64,000 nt of DNA from Tipula vernalis (lineage: Eukaryota > Arthropoda > Insecta > Diptera > Tipulidae), in the NCBI GenBank assembly GCA_958295665.1, contig OY282560.1:266835168-266899167 (forward strand). The letters are read 5' to 3'. The notes beneath the pieces are model-generated. The model saw nothing but the letters and a program-made list of their open reading frames with translations. It did not search any database and was not told the DNA's origin. Below, piece after piece: positions 45,179-57,767 of the stretch; within the stretch, counting starts at the first letter, position 1, and every line of letters begins with the position of its first letter. The translations under genes were made by a program, and so were the position numbers.

Positions 45179-47077
45179 TGTAACGAAATAGACGTGATGT
45201 CACTCCGTTAGCAGATATCCATGCCACTTGTTGTTCCTGGGCGGTCATTGGCCGGCTAAGGCTCAGGGGAAAGGCGTGGGGTTTGCCAGGAACATGGCAC
45301 GGATCTAGTTGAACCGCGGGAAGGGAAGGAGGCAGGATGTGGGAGAATGGAATAGGCGGGGATGTGGATTGCGACGACTCACATCTCGCTTTGGGGCTGG
45401 GTTAGGAGAGTCCTGAACTCATCCTAAATGGGGCTTATCTCGCCATCTTAATAACAAAATTTTCAAATTCAAGGTTTATAATTATATCTAAATTATAAGT
45501 TTTCTATTTCCAATTCTAATGAACTTAAAACTAAAAAAATTTAATATTTAAATCTTAATAAACAATAATAAAAATTAACTCATCTTAAAATCAACTTTGC
45601 TCTTCCATTCATTATTAATTTTTTTTTTTTTGTTTTATTCACCACCAATTTTTGTTTAATTTTTTTTTTTTTTAATTTTATTTCTACCACTTAAAACTTT
45701 TTTTTTGATTATTTATTCATTTTATTTACGTTTCGTGCACAACCAAAAATATTTTCCAATTATTTATTTATATTTTCATTTCAATTTTCATTTTATGGTG
45801 CGCACAACACAACAACACACAAATACAAATATACTTAAACAAAAATTTGAATAAATTTTCGAATTTTATTTTTTTCTCGTCTTCCCCAAAATAGTATGAT
45901 TATGACGAATAATGAATGATGATGATGTTGGTATTTTCTTAAAATCCAAAAACCGTAAAGTAAGTAGCCGTAGGTATCTGCTTGTGTAACTGTATTCTTT
46001 TTATTCAATGAACCAACATATTCTGATTTTATATGTTGAAATTCGAGATGGTTAGGTGAATTAAAAATGTATCGACGCACAAACTATTTTTTTTTTTTAT
46101 TTCACAAACTATGTAAATATACATAAAACTATTTAAAAAATCAATTTCAATTGATTGAATGATTTTAAATGCACTTTGTACAACAAGTTGTAAGTTGTTT
46201 AGAATACTTACAATACTACTTTAAAATTAAATTCTATTAATAATATTAAATAATATAAAAAAACACTAGTAATAAACTGTATAATAATTAATTATATATG
46301 CAAGTTTAAGTATTATTAATTTAATTAATGAAATTCACCAGTAAAACAACATAAAAACAACTTCTAATTCCTCTTAAGAAGAACCTAATTTTAAACTACA
46401 CAACAAACCACAATAAAATCACTTAAGTTTTAAAAACGGAAATTCAACTTGAAACTGTTTAGTATTTTTTTTTATGGTTACTTTTATTATTTATTTATTT
46501 TAGTTTTTTTTTTGTAAGTAAATATAAAAAAAATTTCGTTGCAAATATATAAACTCTACTTCATATTCGTACACCAAATATTAACCGAAAAAAATAAAAA
46601 AAATAAAATAAAAGAACAACCCGACTTACTCGAGCTCAAAAACTTAACTCCCCAAAAAAAAAAAACCACGCCATGCACGTCGGTCGTCAATCGCCCACAT
46701 CAGAAGAGAAAAAAAATGCATCAGCATAAAAAGGAATTAGAAAATTAGATTATAAAATATGTACTTGGTAATATCAGAAAAAAAATTAAAAAGATAAGAA
46801 CCCAAGTGAAAAATGAGCTTCGTGAAACTCAGAAAAATGAAAATTCTCATGCGTTGATATATAGCTGACTTGCTTGATTTCCGTAGAGGAATGCTTGACC
46901 TAATTGAGCACAAGTAGTCACATGAGATAGGAATTTATTATCTGTTTTAGGCAGACAGATAATTGGTTGTTTGCAATACCAACAACCATGGGAAAGAATG
47001 TGGACAGTACGTATAGTACAGGTAAAATAGGCGATGACTTAAGAAAATTGGAGGTACGCCAATTGACTGGCGTAACA
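45179..47077. mobile_element. Long solo-LTR-like element with AGGT duplication
   Basis: Starts TGTAACGAAAT and ends GGCGTAACA, with AGGT on both sides (45175-45178 and 47078-47081). The first 120 bases share landmarks with 32832 onward. The first 260 bases are GC-rich, the rest AT-rich with long A/T runs. No coding region supported. Interpreted as the same family as 32832-38460, without its nested insertions. Confidence 0.75.
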
Positions 47078-47081
47078 AGGT

Positions 47082-49323
47082 TAACATCGAAATTATTCGA
47101 ACTTTACGTCATTAATTGTCATATTTTAAAGATTATTCAAATTAATGTTTGTTTATCCGAGTTTTTCCAGAATATAAATTTTAATAAATATCGAAATTGT
47201 TCTAGAATCTGAGCTTTTCGAGATTACTCGTGTTTCTCGATATTCCTTGAAATTGGCAAGGGGCTTCATTTTAACTTGTTACAGAACTAGTGGTTTATCG
47301 AGAATTTGGGTTTTAAGCCTCCCGCGATCTGCATAGCGTTGTGTTACATATACATACATAATACATATGTACATATATAGTTAAGATACAGTTGTAGGAT
47401 TTTAAGTTATATAGATAACGTTTTTCTAGGATATTTCCGATATCGTCGAAATAATTTTGAATATGAATATATTGCGAATTCGAACGACTCGATGCTTTGA
47501 TGCTTTCAAGTTATTGTTGAAGATGATTCTTCGTTGATGTTACTCGTTTGGTTTTACCGATTGTTCAAAATTGTTGAAAATGTTTCTTTCAAATTTACAA
47601 GATTTATAATATTGAAAATTGGTCGAAGTTACTTGATAGTTTATTAATGTTGACTTGTCGCGTTACAGCTTTAAGTTTAGTTGCAACATGAACTGCAAAA
47701 AGATCATTGTGCAGTATTCATGGTTTTTTTTAGGTACCGTATATTATGCACAATGTTCCGCACTGTCCAGCATTATTTCCCCTGACTATTATTATCTTAA
47801 TCAATTAACGATGAATCTTCATAATTTTTAGCTAATTTCGAATTTATTAAGCTTTTTTTAAACACTGTGACAGACTTTTAAAACTGTGCTCATCGGGCGT
47901 CAAGTTGCAAGTTCTACAATTAAAAAAATTATCGATTTCAAAATAAACCAAGTTGTAAAGAAATTAAAAAATATGGTTTTCAAACTCCTTAGTCTGACCA
48001 AAGAGGATAGAGATATCAAGAGTAATGAAGCAGAAGAAAAAATTTTAACACTCATCAACTCAAAATTACAATCATTTTGTTTATTCTATGCTATGAAAAT
48101 ATGCTATGCACTCACACACCTTAATTTGTTTTTTTTGCCTTAACCACACATACATATACGAACAAAAAAGAACACGAAAAACAGAAAAACATAAAATCGT
48201 GCAAACTTTTGAATTTTTATTTTCCTCCTTTAAGCTTGAATTCCACTGTGAATAATTGACTGAACTGACTTCAAGTCGAAAGAAGACAAAAAAAAAGAAT
48301 TGCATTGGAGTAACAAAGAAAAGGCATGTTTTTTTTATTTTTTTTTATAGCACAAATATCTTGATAAATTTTGACAGCGACAGCAAAAAATAAAAAATAA
48401 AAAAAATAAATTTTTGGTTATCACTTGGAGTTTTAATTTGGCTTTTTCACCACCAATAAATTATTTAAAAAAAAAATCGATTACTTTACTAAATTGCCAA
48501 TAATAGTATTTAGCGATATTATCACAATTGATCCCAATTTATCACAATTTAACTGTATACAAACTTTATATTTTTGTATTATCACAGCTATTTTAGAAGC
48601 AACCACCAAAAAAAATTATGACAATTACCGTAAAAATAACAAACTTTTAATTAACTTAGTGTGCGGAAAAAAATTTGCGTTCGTACACAAAATTTGTGTG
48701 CATATATTAGTTGGATAACCATAAAATGACTTCGATTTTGATAATTTTTGACCATAATTATGGCGATCCACTAATACAAACACACATTTGATGTAAGTAA
48801 AATCTTGACTGACTTCGTTTTGTGTTTCTTTCACACAACCACCGATTTTATATTTTTATCTCCCTTTATTTTGACTGACAAACTTTTATTCGCAATGGAA
48901 TTCAGGCTTTATGAACGAACGATTAAAACAAAATCAGGGTTGTGCAGTATTAAATGTTCAGGGGTTTTAACAATTTAATAATTAGCGTATATGTACTGCA
49001 AATTATAATTGGTTTATGAATTTTTTATTTTATATTTTACGTTTTTAAAAGTGGTACATAATTTGAATCAATAATAAACTTCAAAGACATCACGGGAATT
49101 AAAAGATGAGAAATTCACGTCATGATTCCTTTCGTTTAAATCTGCAAAATTTAAAATAAATATAACATAATTAAAAAAATATCAAAATAAAACCAAAGAG
49201 TATAGAATTTACTCTTTGATAAAACATATGAATGAACAAACCTAGAAAATTCTAAAATAATTGGAGACTCAAAATTTTAAAATATGAAAATTGTAAGTAT
49301 ATTTAGATATTGCTATCCTAAAA
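47082..49323. other. Gene-free stretch; possible P-element 3' flank
   Basis: 47985-48035 (agtctgaccaaagaggatagagatatcaagag) is matched in inverse at 54556-54600, so a further nested element may run between them. No frames supported. The P-element 3' end should lie between about 48900 and 49323, but I could not place its terminal repeat. Confidence 0.45.
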
Positions 49324-52064
49324 TTATTTTAAGATTTTCAATCGTGGGTGGTTTTTTTTAATTCTAGAGCTCGATGTTGCAATGTTCATATTTCCTTCCG
49401 CGTTAGTTGGATTACTTTTCAATGATTTACATTTCATGACCCATTTACAGTGTTTTCGAATTAACACTAAAATCATAAAATCCAAAATAATTTTATGGTG
49501 ATTACAGCATTCTGAATTTTCGTCAAACCACCAATTAAAATCCTTATGTTGCCTAGTCCAATCCACACATTGGTCAACTATAATTTGTTTGATTTTTTTA
49601 TAGTGAGGAGAGTTGTCGAAAACATTTCTAAAAATCTGTATATGATTTTTGCTTATTTCAGTAAAGATTTCTGAAGGGGGATGAAGTGAACCAAAATCCG
49701 AGTTTTTGCTATAGTTTTTGTAAAATATTAATGATTCATTTTGGAGATTCATTTTCTCATCGGATTTTATTAAAATGGTTTCACACTGCGTGCAGTTAAT
49801 TTTTTTTTAAACGAGACACCACGTACCCAGCATAATACTTTTCCGAACATTCGTCTAATATAGGAAGCGTTTCTATGATTTTGTCTTCTAAATTGTCAAA
49901 ATAGATCATTTCAGGACTTATATTTTCAGAATCGGAATTGGCTGCTACAATGTTTGTTTGTATTTGGAATCCATCAGTGGCCCGAAAATAGTTGTTAGGA
50001 TCAACTAGCATTACATCATTGTCATCTTCGCAGTTGGAACGCTCGGTTGTTTGTAAAATTTTCATTGACATAATTTGGGCAATAATGTCGTTGAAATGAT
50101 GAACTGTTGGATTTCTTGAGTTACCGCCCCTTTGCCGTATTATTGAAAATAAATTTTTGCATGGATCTTGATTAAAACGCGATGTTATAATAAAAGAAAT
50201 TTGATCATTTGAGTTTAAAAATTCGTCGGTGAGGTTTAACACTGCATTGATAGTTTGTAGAAGTCCAGAAAAACAATATGCTTTTGTTTTGGAACACCCT
50301 TTAATGCCTGCTATAAAATCCAATGACGATTTTAAAATTGCATAAGGTCCATTTCCTATTTTCAGAGCTTTGCGATTTGGATTTGAATCAAATTGTTTTT
50401 TGCTGTTTAAAGCATCGAAGAGCATGTCGAATTTATCACAAAAATGCATTGTTGCCAAGGCTTTATTTGGATCCGAGAATTTATTGAAAGTCAGAGCAGT
50501 TTTTATGCCAGCTGCTACACTTCTGCTAAAAATTTGAGTAGCGTAGCCAACCCTCATTTTTTCAAAATTGTTTGGTTTTATATGTGCAGATGACAGTTTT
50601 GTGCACATTTTCGTGGTAGAATTTTTTTCGATCTCATACAATTCTTCCAAAACCGACCAACTTGCAATTCCTTCTGAGGTTGACAAATCCATAGCTAACA
50701 AATTATTTCGAACACTTTTAATTAAATGTGGAGGATCATATATAGCATAAATCTTTTTATTTTGGTAACTAAAAAATGGTTGGTATTCAGAAATACCTAA
50801 CTGGGAATAACAATTTCGGTTGTTGGACCCTTGGTCACAAACGACAGCCACAATTTGAAAACCACAATTCTCGGCCAGGTCAATATTTTCTATAAGTTTT
50901 TCTTTTATTTCAACACCTTTCATATTATTCTTAGAGGAATAGTACGAAAATATGTACTTGTAATTTAAAAACAGGCCCCGGGTCATAAATAAGCAAATAG
51001 ATTTTGCGATAGTGTTTGTCTTTTATTACCTAGGTCAGTGAATCCATCAATATGATCATGATAACAATTGTAATCAAAATCTCGTTTAATATCGACCTAT
51101 CATAGACAATAACAGCAAATCTTGAATTATTGTCCATGTCCTTGCATTTTTTTGTTAGATTATTAGTAACGTCATCATTAATACCAGGTTTTTGGTGTTT
51201 CACGGGCATCCAACCTCGAATTGAAGACACAGCTGGAAGTCGACATTGAAATGCCTTTTTTAGGTATCTATAAGTTTTTGCTGACCGAAAATATATGTTT
51301 TGAGCTACAAATCTTTGGGGTTGGCTCCATTTTGTCGTTTTAGGTTTCCGAAGCAATAACATTTTCCCTAATTATTTTGCATGATCTGCCACGTAAGCCA
51401 AATTATTTATTCTATCGTTCAAACTTGTTTTAGATTTCAACTTAAGAAACTTGCTGATTTTTCGTAAATAACGAGCTTTCAAGGTGAGAGATCTTATATT
51501 CAAATTTTTTTGTTGAATTGTCTTTTTCATAGTTGCCAATTGTTTCTCAATTTCACAATATTCACTTCGATAATAGGCGCAATTCTTTACTTGTGTCTCG
51601 CAATTACTACATAAAGGTTTATCTCGTCCTACATCGGTATACTTTAATTTCGAAGGAGGTTCGTACTGTTCAAATTCTTCTAGGGTTAGATCTGTATTAC
51701 TAGAATCTGCTTTAGAGTAGTTAGAATAAACCCTTTTTGCTTGAATTGGATCAGGTATGTTAAAATAATCATCGTCATATTCGAGACAACTAGGATGAAC
51801 TAAATTTAAAGATGGGATCGTACCCGGCTTAAGACGATTTTCAAGCTTAGATTCGTCAACAAAGTGGTCTTCGCATACCCTTAAACATTTCTTTAAATTG
51901 TTTTTATCTAAATTGCATTTTTCAATCCAATCGTTATAAATTGGAGAATTTTTAGACGGAAAAGAAAAAAATTTCATTTTTGGAAATGCTCTCTTCGTTG
52001 CTCTACAATTGGCAACTGCGCAAACCACTCCAGTCGGAAGATATTTTGATTTTGACAAATCCAT
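49324..52064 (-). pseudogene. P-element (THAP-type) transposase, four lesions
   Basis: Transposase of the P superfamily. 51372-52064 starts MDLSKSKYLPTGVVCAVANC and holds a THAP zinc finger (C-x4-C ... CEDHF, then GTIPSLNL), followed by a coiled coil with a CSNC pair. 51030-51362 (KWSQPQRFVAQNIYF and on) and 49796-50986 form the RNase H-like core with its large insert (CDQGSNNRNCY carries a catalytic Asp; later DPPHLIKSVRNNL, SRFNQDPCKNLFS). 49324-49752 is the C-terminus. Lesions: an in-frame TAA at 51369-51371, frameshifts near 51090 and 50985, and one in an A-run near 49800, after which CTQCE is read in the new frame. Length and order are otherwise complete. Introns may explain some breaks. 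Terminal repeats not located. Confidence 0.9.
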
Positions 52065-52327
52065 AATTTACGAGTAGGTTCGAACAAGTATTAAAATAAA
52101 ATCAATTTTTACTATCTTTTGATATCGTATTATAACTTAATAAGAAAGAAAAACTGATATGCAGCAATAAATGAAAAAAAAAAAAAAAAAAAAAACTTAA
52201 GAAAATAAATAAAATTGTAACAATAAGAAAAATAAATCTAATGGAAAATGAAATAACGCTTTTTAACGTAATCTGTAAATGACAATGTTACAACAATAAT
52301 TTAAAAAATAATAATAAATTATACATA
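52065..52327. other. 5' flank of the P element
   Basis: AT-rich, with a run of 22 A at 52174-52195. No P terminal repeat recognised before the IR/DR element starts. Confidence 0.4.
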
Positions 52328-53945
52328 TAGTCCTTAACAAAATTATTTGTGCATGCTCAATTTTTAATGCAACGCAACATAAACAACTTTAAAAATTATA
52401 TAATTAATAATCTTTTTAAAAATATTAATTTCAATTTAATTAACTTAATTATTCTGCTTTACATTCCAATCAAAAAATGTTATAAATTTAAATTCTAGGA
52501 AAAATTACAGTTAATTTAGTTTTTAACAAAATTATTTGTGCACGCGTCATTTGTTCTCATAATTATTTGTGAAATATGGAAAATTAAAAACAAAATGGTA
52601 AATCAGTTAAATTTAAAATTATTATTTTTTTAATTAAATAGTGATTTAGTCACTTATGTTTTGTATGCACTTGGTCAGTTTTTGTTGCGTCTTGGTAACA
52701 TCTCGCAAATGGTTGAAAAATTTGTTGATAAAATCACCTAGAAACTTATGCCGCTCGGTTTTCTTAGCACTCTGCTACAAATTTTTGGCCTTGCTAGATT
52801 GCGAATATTTTCCACTTAAGTTTAAACCCCCGCAAGTTTAAATCGAAGCCCGGTCGTGGCCGAGACCACAAATTACATTTAAGATTTTTCAATAATTTCG
52901 AAGAAATGACCCTTCTTATGTATGGGAGCATTATTGCACTGAACAGCAAATTGAGGACCAGCCAATTTATCGTCAACTAGGAATATTGCCTCATTCAATA
53001 AACCAAAATTGAGCATTGGCTTTGAGTAGTTGCAATTAATAAGGCATATATATAAACGGAATATGATTTACCGTCAGAAAACAAACAGTGAAGCCCATTA
53101 ACCCCTGGAGAACTGTATTATGGTCAAATTAGGGCGTTTTTGTATTAATTTGATAATATGAAAGATATGTTTATCATTACATAAACAGCGAATATCGATT
53201 ATTGGGGATACTTCTTCGATTAGTTTCTCTACAAATTACATCTATTCAATGCCAATGTATAATTTCGGTTTATTGAAAGAGGTAACATTACTAGTTAACG
53301 ATAAATTAGTCGGCACTCAATTTGCTATTTAACACAATGATGCTCCCATATATAAGAAGAGCCATTGCTAGGAAATTATTCAAAAATCTTGATTATAATT
53401 AGTTGTCTCGGCCAGGCAGGGATTCGATTTAATCTTGCGGAGGTTTAAATTAAATCGGAAGAAATTTTCGATCTAATAACACCAAAAATTTGTAGGTGCC
53501 TGCTAAGAAAACCGAGTGGAATAAGTTTCTAGGTGATTTTATTAATAAATTTTTGGCCACTTGCGAGATGTTATCAAAGACCCACAAAAACTGACAAAGT
53601 GCATCCAAAACATAGTGACTAACTCATTATTTAACTAACCAAAAATAATTTTAAATTTAATTGATTTACCGTTTTGTTTTTCATTTTTCCATATTGCACA
53701 AATAATTATGAGACCAAATTTGTGTGCACAAATAATTTTGTTAAAAATTGAATTAACTGTAATTTTTTCCTAGAATTGAAATTAATTTTTTTTTTGTGAT
53801 TGAAATGGAAAACAGAATACATATCTAAGTTGATTAAATTAAATTAAATATTTCCGAAAAGTTTATTATTTGTATAATTTTTAAAGTTGGTTATGTTACA
53901 TTGCATTAAAAATTGCGCATGCACAAATAATTTTGTTAAGGACTG
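52328..53945. mobile_element. Giant hairpin with IR/DR ends (Tc1/mariner-type, non-autonomous)
   Basis: Two arms of about 715 bp (52328-53042 and 53227-53945) are inverse copies at very roughly 75-80% identity around a 184-base centre. The outer end CAGTCCTTAACAAAATTATTTG (first base T in the left copy) resembles Tc1-type ends and is flanked by TA. The same motif (ttaacaaaattatttgtgca) recurs inside each arm at about 52521 and 53735, giving an outer and an inner direct repeat per arm, as in IR/DR Tc1-like transposons. No transposase frame is seen. Confidence 0.85.
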
Positions 53946-55263
53946 TATAATAAAATTTAGCTTACCTATTTATCTTTAGAAGGAAGTACAAACGTAGAGA
54001 ATTATTAGTCAAATACCCTTGCAAAAAAATTTCTAATAATTTGCTTCGCGCACGTGTCGTTTATTCAAAATTCGAAGTACGAATGATTTTATGAAAAGGA
54101 TGAAAACGAAAACCATAACTAAAAAAAAAAAAATAATAATACTTACATATCGCTGTTGACAATGCAAAAGGGTGTATCTACTCTTTTGTTATTTTTCATG
54201 AAGCGAGCGATTTTGCCATAGTTAAGGTATAGATACAATAAAATAACTAGCAAAATTGAATATTGGATCACGTTTGAGCCAAACAACTAGTTATCTAACC
54301 GATAAATCAATAAAACGAATTTGAGAAATTGTGTAGATACACAGTTTTGCATTGTTATCATCGATATGTTTTTTGTTTTGTGTGAAAAGTAAAACACAAA
54401 AGATTGAAGATGTATGCGTTCGTAACCCGTTCATAGAATAGGAATATACATACGTATTATACAAATTAAGAATAAAAGTAGTTGTGTAAGTGTATAACCC
54501 ATTTAAATTGCATAACCCATAAATTTTTGTATGAAATTTTTTGCTCTCTTTCGTTTCTCTTGATATCTCTATCCTCTTTGGTCTGACAAAAGAGACAACT
54601 AAGTTTTTGATCGAAAAGGCACAAATTAATTTTCTCATCATTGTGCTATATTCTCAATTGTATGCCCATTGGGTAGTGTGATATTTGAAATTAACACGAA
54701 AAATTTAAGTGGTCCAAAATGTTGGTGGTTATTTTAGAATGTGACACATAAAGAAAGATATGAAAATAATGAATTATGGGTATGGAAGAATAACACAAAT
54801 TGGTAGTAAAAAACTTAGTGTTGCGTTTTTATTTTGCATTGAAAAAACTTAACGTCTCTAGTCCTACTTCTTTTTTTATCAGGGCCCCACTTCGCTGGAT
54901 GTGCCCATTGTTTCTAATTTTGTGGCTACCCCTTACCAGAAAATCACAAATGTACAACGTTTATTATTGTGCATTAAGAGCACAATGCGCCGCTTTGTCA
55001 ACACCGTTTCAAGCAAGGCCAAACAACTTTTAGTTTTACTTTTCCTATAGGTAATTACTGAATCAACTTATCATAATAAAGCGTGTGTTTTTGGGGAATA
55101 GCAGAAAACAGATATGTTGGGCATGAAAAACAGAGAAAAGCCTCCAAAAGAAAATTATGCTTCGGGAAATGAAAGCTTGCTTATAGCCAATATTTCCCAA
55201 TTATAATGAGGGGCCCGGAAATGAAACATTGCCTAGGCCCCGGATTTTCCTAATCTGCCACTG
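53946..55263. other. Gene-free right part of the hAT-ended insertion
   Basis: 54264-54366 is a diverged direct copy of 61492-61594. 54556-54600 is the inverse of 47985-48035. 55150-55263 is hAT subterminal sequence (gaggggcccggaaatg, gcctaggcccc). No gene supported. Confidence 0.5.
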
Positions 55264-55580
55264 CACATCTGCATACAGCAGATGTAGTTTTGGATTACCT
55301 GCACGTTTTTTTTTATTATAGAGTCATACCGAATCGCTTTCCTGCCCGTTCGAAGGTATTCACCAGATTTAAACCCCTGTGACTTTTTATATAGGGCTAT
55401 CTAAAAAGATCGGTAGTACGTTGATAAACCACGAGAGGTGAGTGAATTGGAAAACGCGATTCGGACGATGTAAGTGAATTTACGACCGATCATGAAAATG
55501 ATATTCTCCTCCGAGTTATTAATTCCATACCTAAAATACTAAAAAAATCATTAATGAAAATGGGAGACACATCGTATTGT
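55264..55580 (+). pseudogene. Tc1/IS630-like transposase relic, C-terminal part
   Basis: Continuation of the relic that stops at 42511. From 55272 the plus strand reads HTADVVLDYLHVFF in the phase expected after the left piece. After a frame change it reads RRYSPDLNPCDFLYRAI (the conserved 'SPDLNPCDFFLWG' block with the last acidic residue region) and VSELENAIRTM, then degenerates toward 55580. The match in family, order and phase across the 12.75-kb gap is the main evidence that 42512-55263 is an insertion. Confidence 0.82.
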
Positions 55581-56540
55581 GACCTTTCTTAGTTAGCTCA
55601 CAGCTGTAGACATACGTCTACATAGGTTTATTATCATTTTATAGAGCAGTAGTTTATTTTCAATCAAAAAACTTGGTTTTCTGCCTGCCAGCAAATCATT
55701 TTCGTCAGTTTCATTCCCAATTGCTTTCATTGTCCATATATGGTTACACCATGCTAGATGTTTATCGAAGTGTATAAAATATTTAATTTCATCAGTTATA
55801 TAACCTAATTATTCTTTTGTATTGGTGGACAGGCTGTTGTGAATCACAATTCATTAATTAATAAAAAGCCAATTTCCGCGGTCATACAACTTTGAAGGTT
55901 AATTTATAATTAGTAAGTCGCACTTACATAATATTAAATTATAAACAATAAGCGCATAATTATAAATATTTATCAAGGCCATTTAAAGTTGTAAAATCGT
56001 GAAATAGACATATTCATCAACATAACATTTTTCCGTAATTTTCCGCGACTCTTCAAAATTGCATTTCCGCGTATAAAAATGTTATGTTCCGCGATGATAT
56101 GTTTCCGCTTAGCTTGTAAGATTTTCCATATATATAATGGATTAGATATAGTTAAGTTACAGTTATAGTTAGAGTTATAGTTAAGTTACAGTCAATCCAA
56201 AGAGAGTTATAGTTAAATTCAGTCAATCCAGATATAGTTACAGTTATAGTTATAATCAAAAGATATTCATTATTAAAATTTAGATAGTCCATAGTTAACA
56301 GTAAAACAGTTCAGGTTTTACTAAAAATTAGAAAAAGTTAACAATATAAGAATATAACGAAATATAAGTAAGGATTTTGTTAATAAAATATAAGTGTATC
56401 AAGTATAGTGAAAGTGTTGTTAGTCTTTCCAAAAAAAATATATTGAGAATAAAGAGGTAAGAAAATAGAGATTATCACATCTCATTTATTTAACTTAATA
56501 TATAAACTAAAACAAGGCGCCTGTTCTAAGGTTACACTAA
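55581..56540. other. Gene-free stretch with short tandem repeats
   Basis: 56145-56265 holds irregular tandem copies of gttatagttaagttacagt-like units. 56030-56110 repeats tttccgcg motifs. No gene. Confidence 0.6.
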
Positions 56541-57761
56541 ATACTGATAATATTATCTTGCAAAACTTCTGTAGGTTTTTGAGGTCTTCATGTGTTGAGA
56601 GTGCTATCGAGCCGAATAGCAATTGTTGCGACAGTTACTTGATTGCTTGTAGGTGTATCTGCGGTATATAGCAGATATAATAACCTCAAAGCATGCTGCC
56701 CTATGATACAGCAGGTTTAATTGGACGGATATTTGTAAACGCATCATGATGTTCTTCAATAAAGTATCTGTCCAGTAGAAATGATGTTAATATTCTGTAA
56801 AAATCATCGCTTAATTTTGTATTGTAGCCCCACATGCCACATCTTATAAAAAGCTTGTGCTATATCTATGAATTAAGCAGAATAATATGTTTTTCTTCCA
56901 GAGCTTCTTGAATTACTTGAACTATTCTGGCTACTTGTTCGATTGTTGTGTGCTCTGGTCTAAATTCAAACTGATGGTTCAGCTTCTTCTCCAACAATAT
57001 AGGCTTAGGACGTTTAAGCAGTAATTATTAGCTGTAGCAACCTTATTGTACCGTACGATGCACTGTTGTCCATTTTGCAGGGAAAATACCATTGAGTCCA
57101 GGCGACTTATATGGTTTAAAACTGTTTATCGCCCACAGGATATTTTTTTTTTCTAATAATATGGCCTATGAGGCTACTTGCCCTTTTACCTACTGATATG
57201 CTAGGTACAGATTCGGAACAACCATTAAAATAAGTCTCCATAAGAAGTTCCAGCGATTCCGCACTATTAGTGGTCCATATCCCATCCGGCCGTTGAAGAT
57301 AACTTGGGATGAAAGGACCAGTTGCTAGTACTTTGCGTAGCCTAGATATCTCCGAAGTCTCCTAAATTTTGCCACAGTATAGTCTCCAAGAGATGTTCTT
57401 GGCATTTCTCAATTGATATTTGTAAATTTTGAGGTCTTCCTTATAGGAGTCTCAGTCTACAGCAGAGTTTGTTTTCCGTGCTGTTTTGAAGAGTCTTGCA
57501 TTTTCGACGTGTTTGTTGAATCTCCTTGAACCATCAGGGTGGCCGAGATTTACCCCTAGCCCTGCTAAGGGGACTAGAGCCCAGTATCGCTTCATAAAAA
57601 GCGCTGGACAACTCGTCCACCAAGCCATCGAGTTCTTGCGCAGTTTTTGGAGGTTTTAGCACCGGAACTGGTAGTGAATTACCCAGAATAGTTCTAAAGG
57701 TATCCCAGTTGGTTTTCCTCCTGTTTCTGTAGATTGGACTTTTTGAAGAAGTCAAGTCCAT
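56540..57761 (-). pseudogene. LINE ORF2, reverse transcriptase region (decayed)
   Basis: 57534-57761 holds the linker between endonuclease and RT (NRRKTNWDTFRTIL, then ELDGLVDELSSAFYEAI). Further left, in shifting frames, are LYCGKI, TGPFIPSYLQRPDGIWT, FIDIAQAFYKMWHVGLQYKI (the palm motif with the first Asp) and ILYLLYTADTP-like sequence (read LRLLYLLYTADTPTSNQ). The stretch breaks off at VTVATIAIR, where TFADD would follow. Numerous stops show an old copy. Confidence 0.75.
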
Positions 57762-57767
57762 TTCAAA

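Larger units (their letters stand above)
42512..55263. mobile_element. hAT-ended insertion, 12.75 kb with nested elements
   Basis: The left end AAGGGGCGGATTA and the inverse of the right end CAGTGGCAGATTA are the CAGnGGCGGA-type ends of hAT transposons, and 'cctaggc ... gggccc' motifs lie just inside both. An imperfect 8-bp target duplication flanks them. I see no hAT transposase inside. The content is a Tc1 relic, a long solo-LTR-like element, a P element and an IR/DR hairpin element, so the original hAT was probably a short non-autonomous copy swollen by later insertions. Confidence 0.78.
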
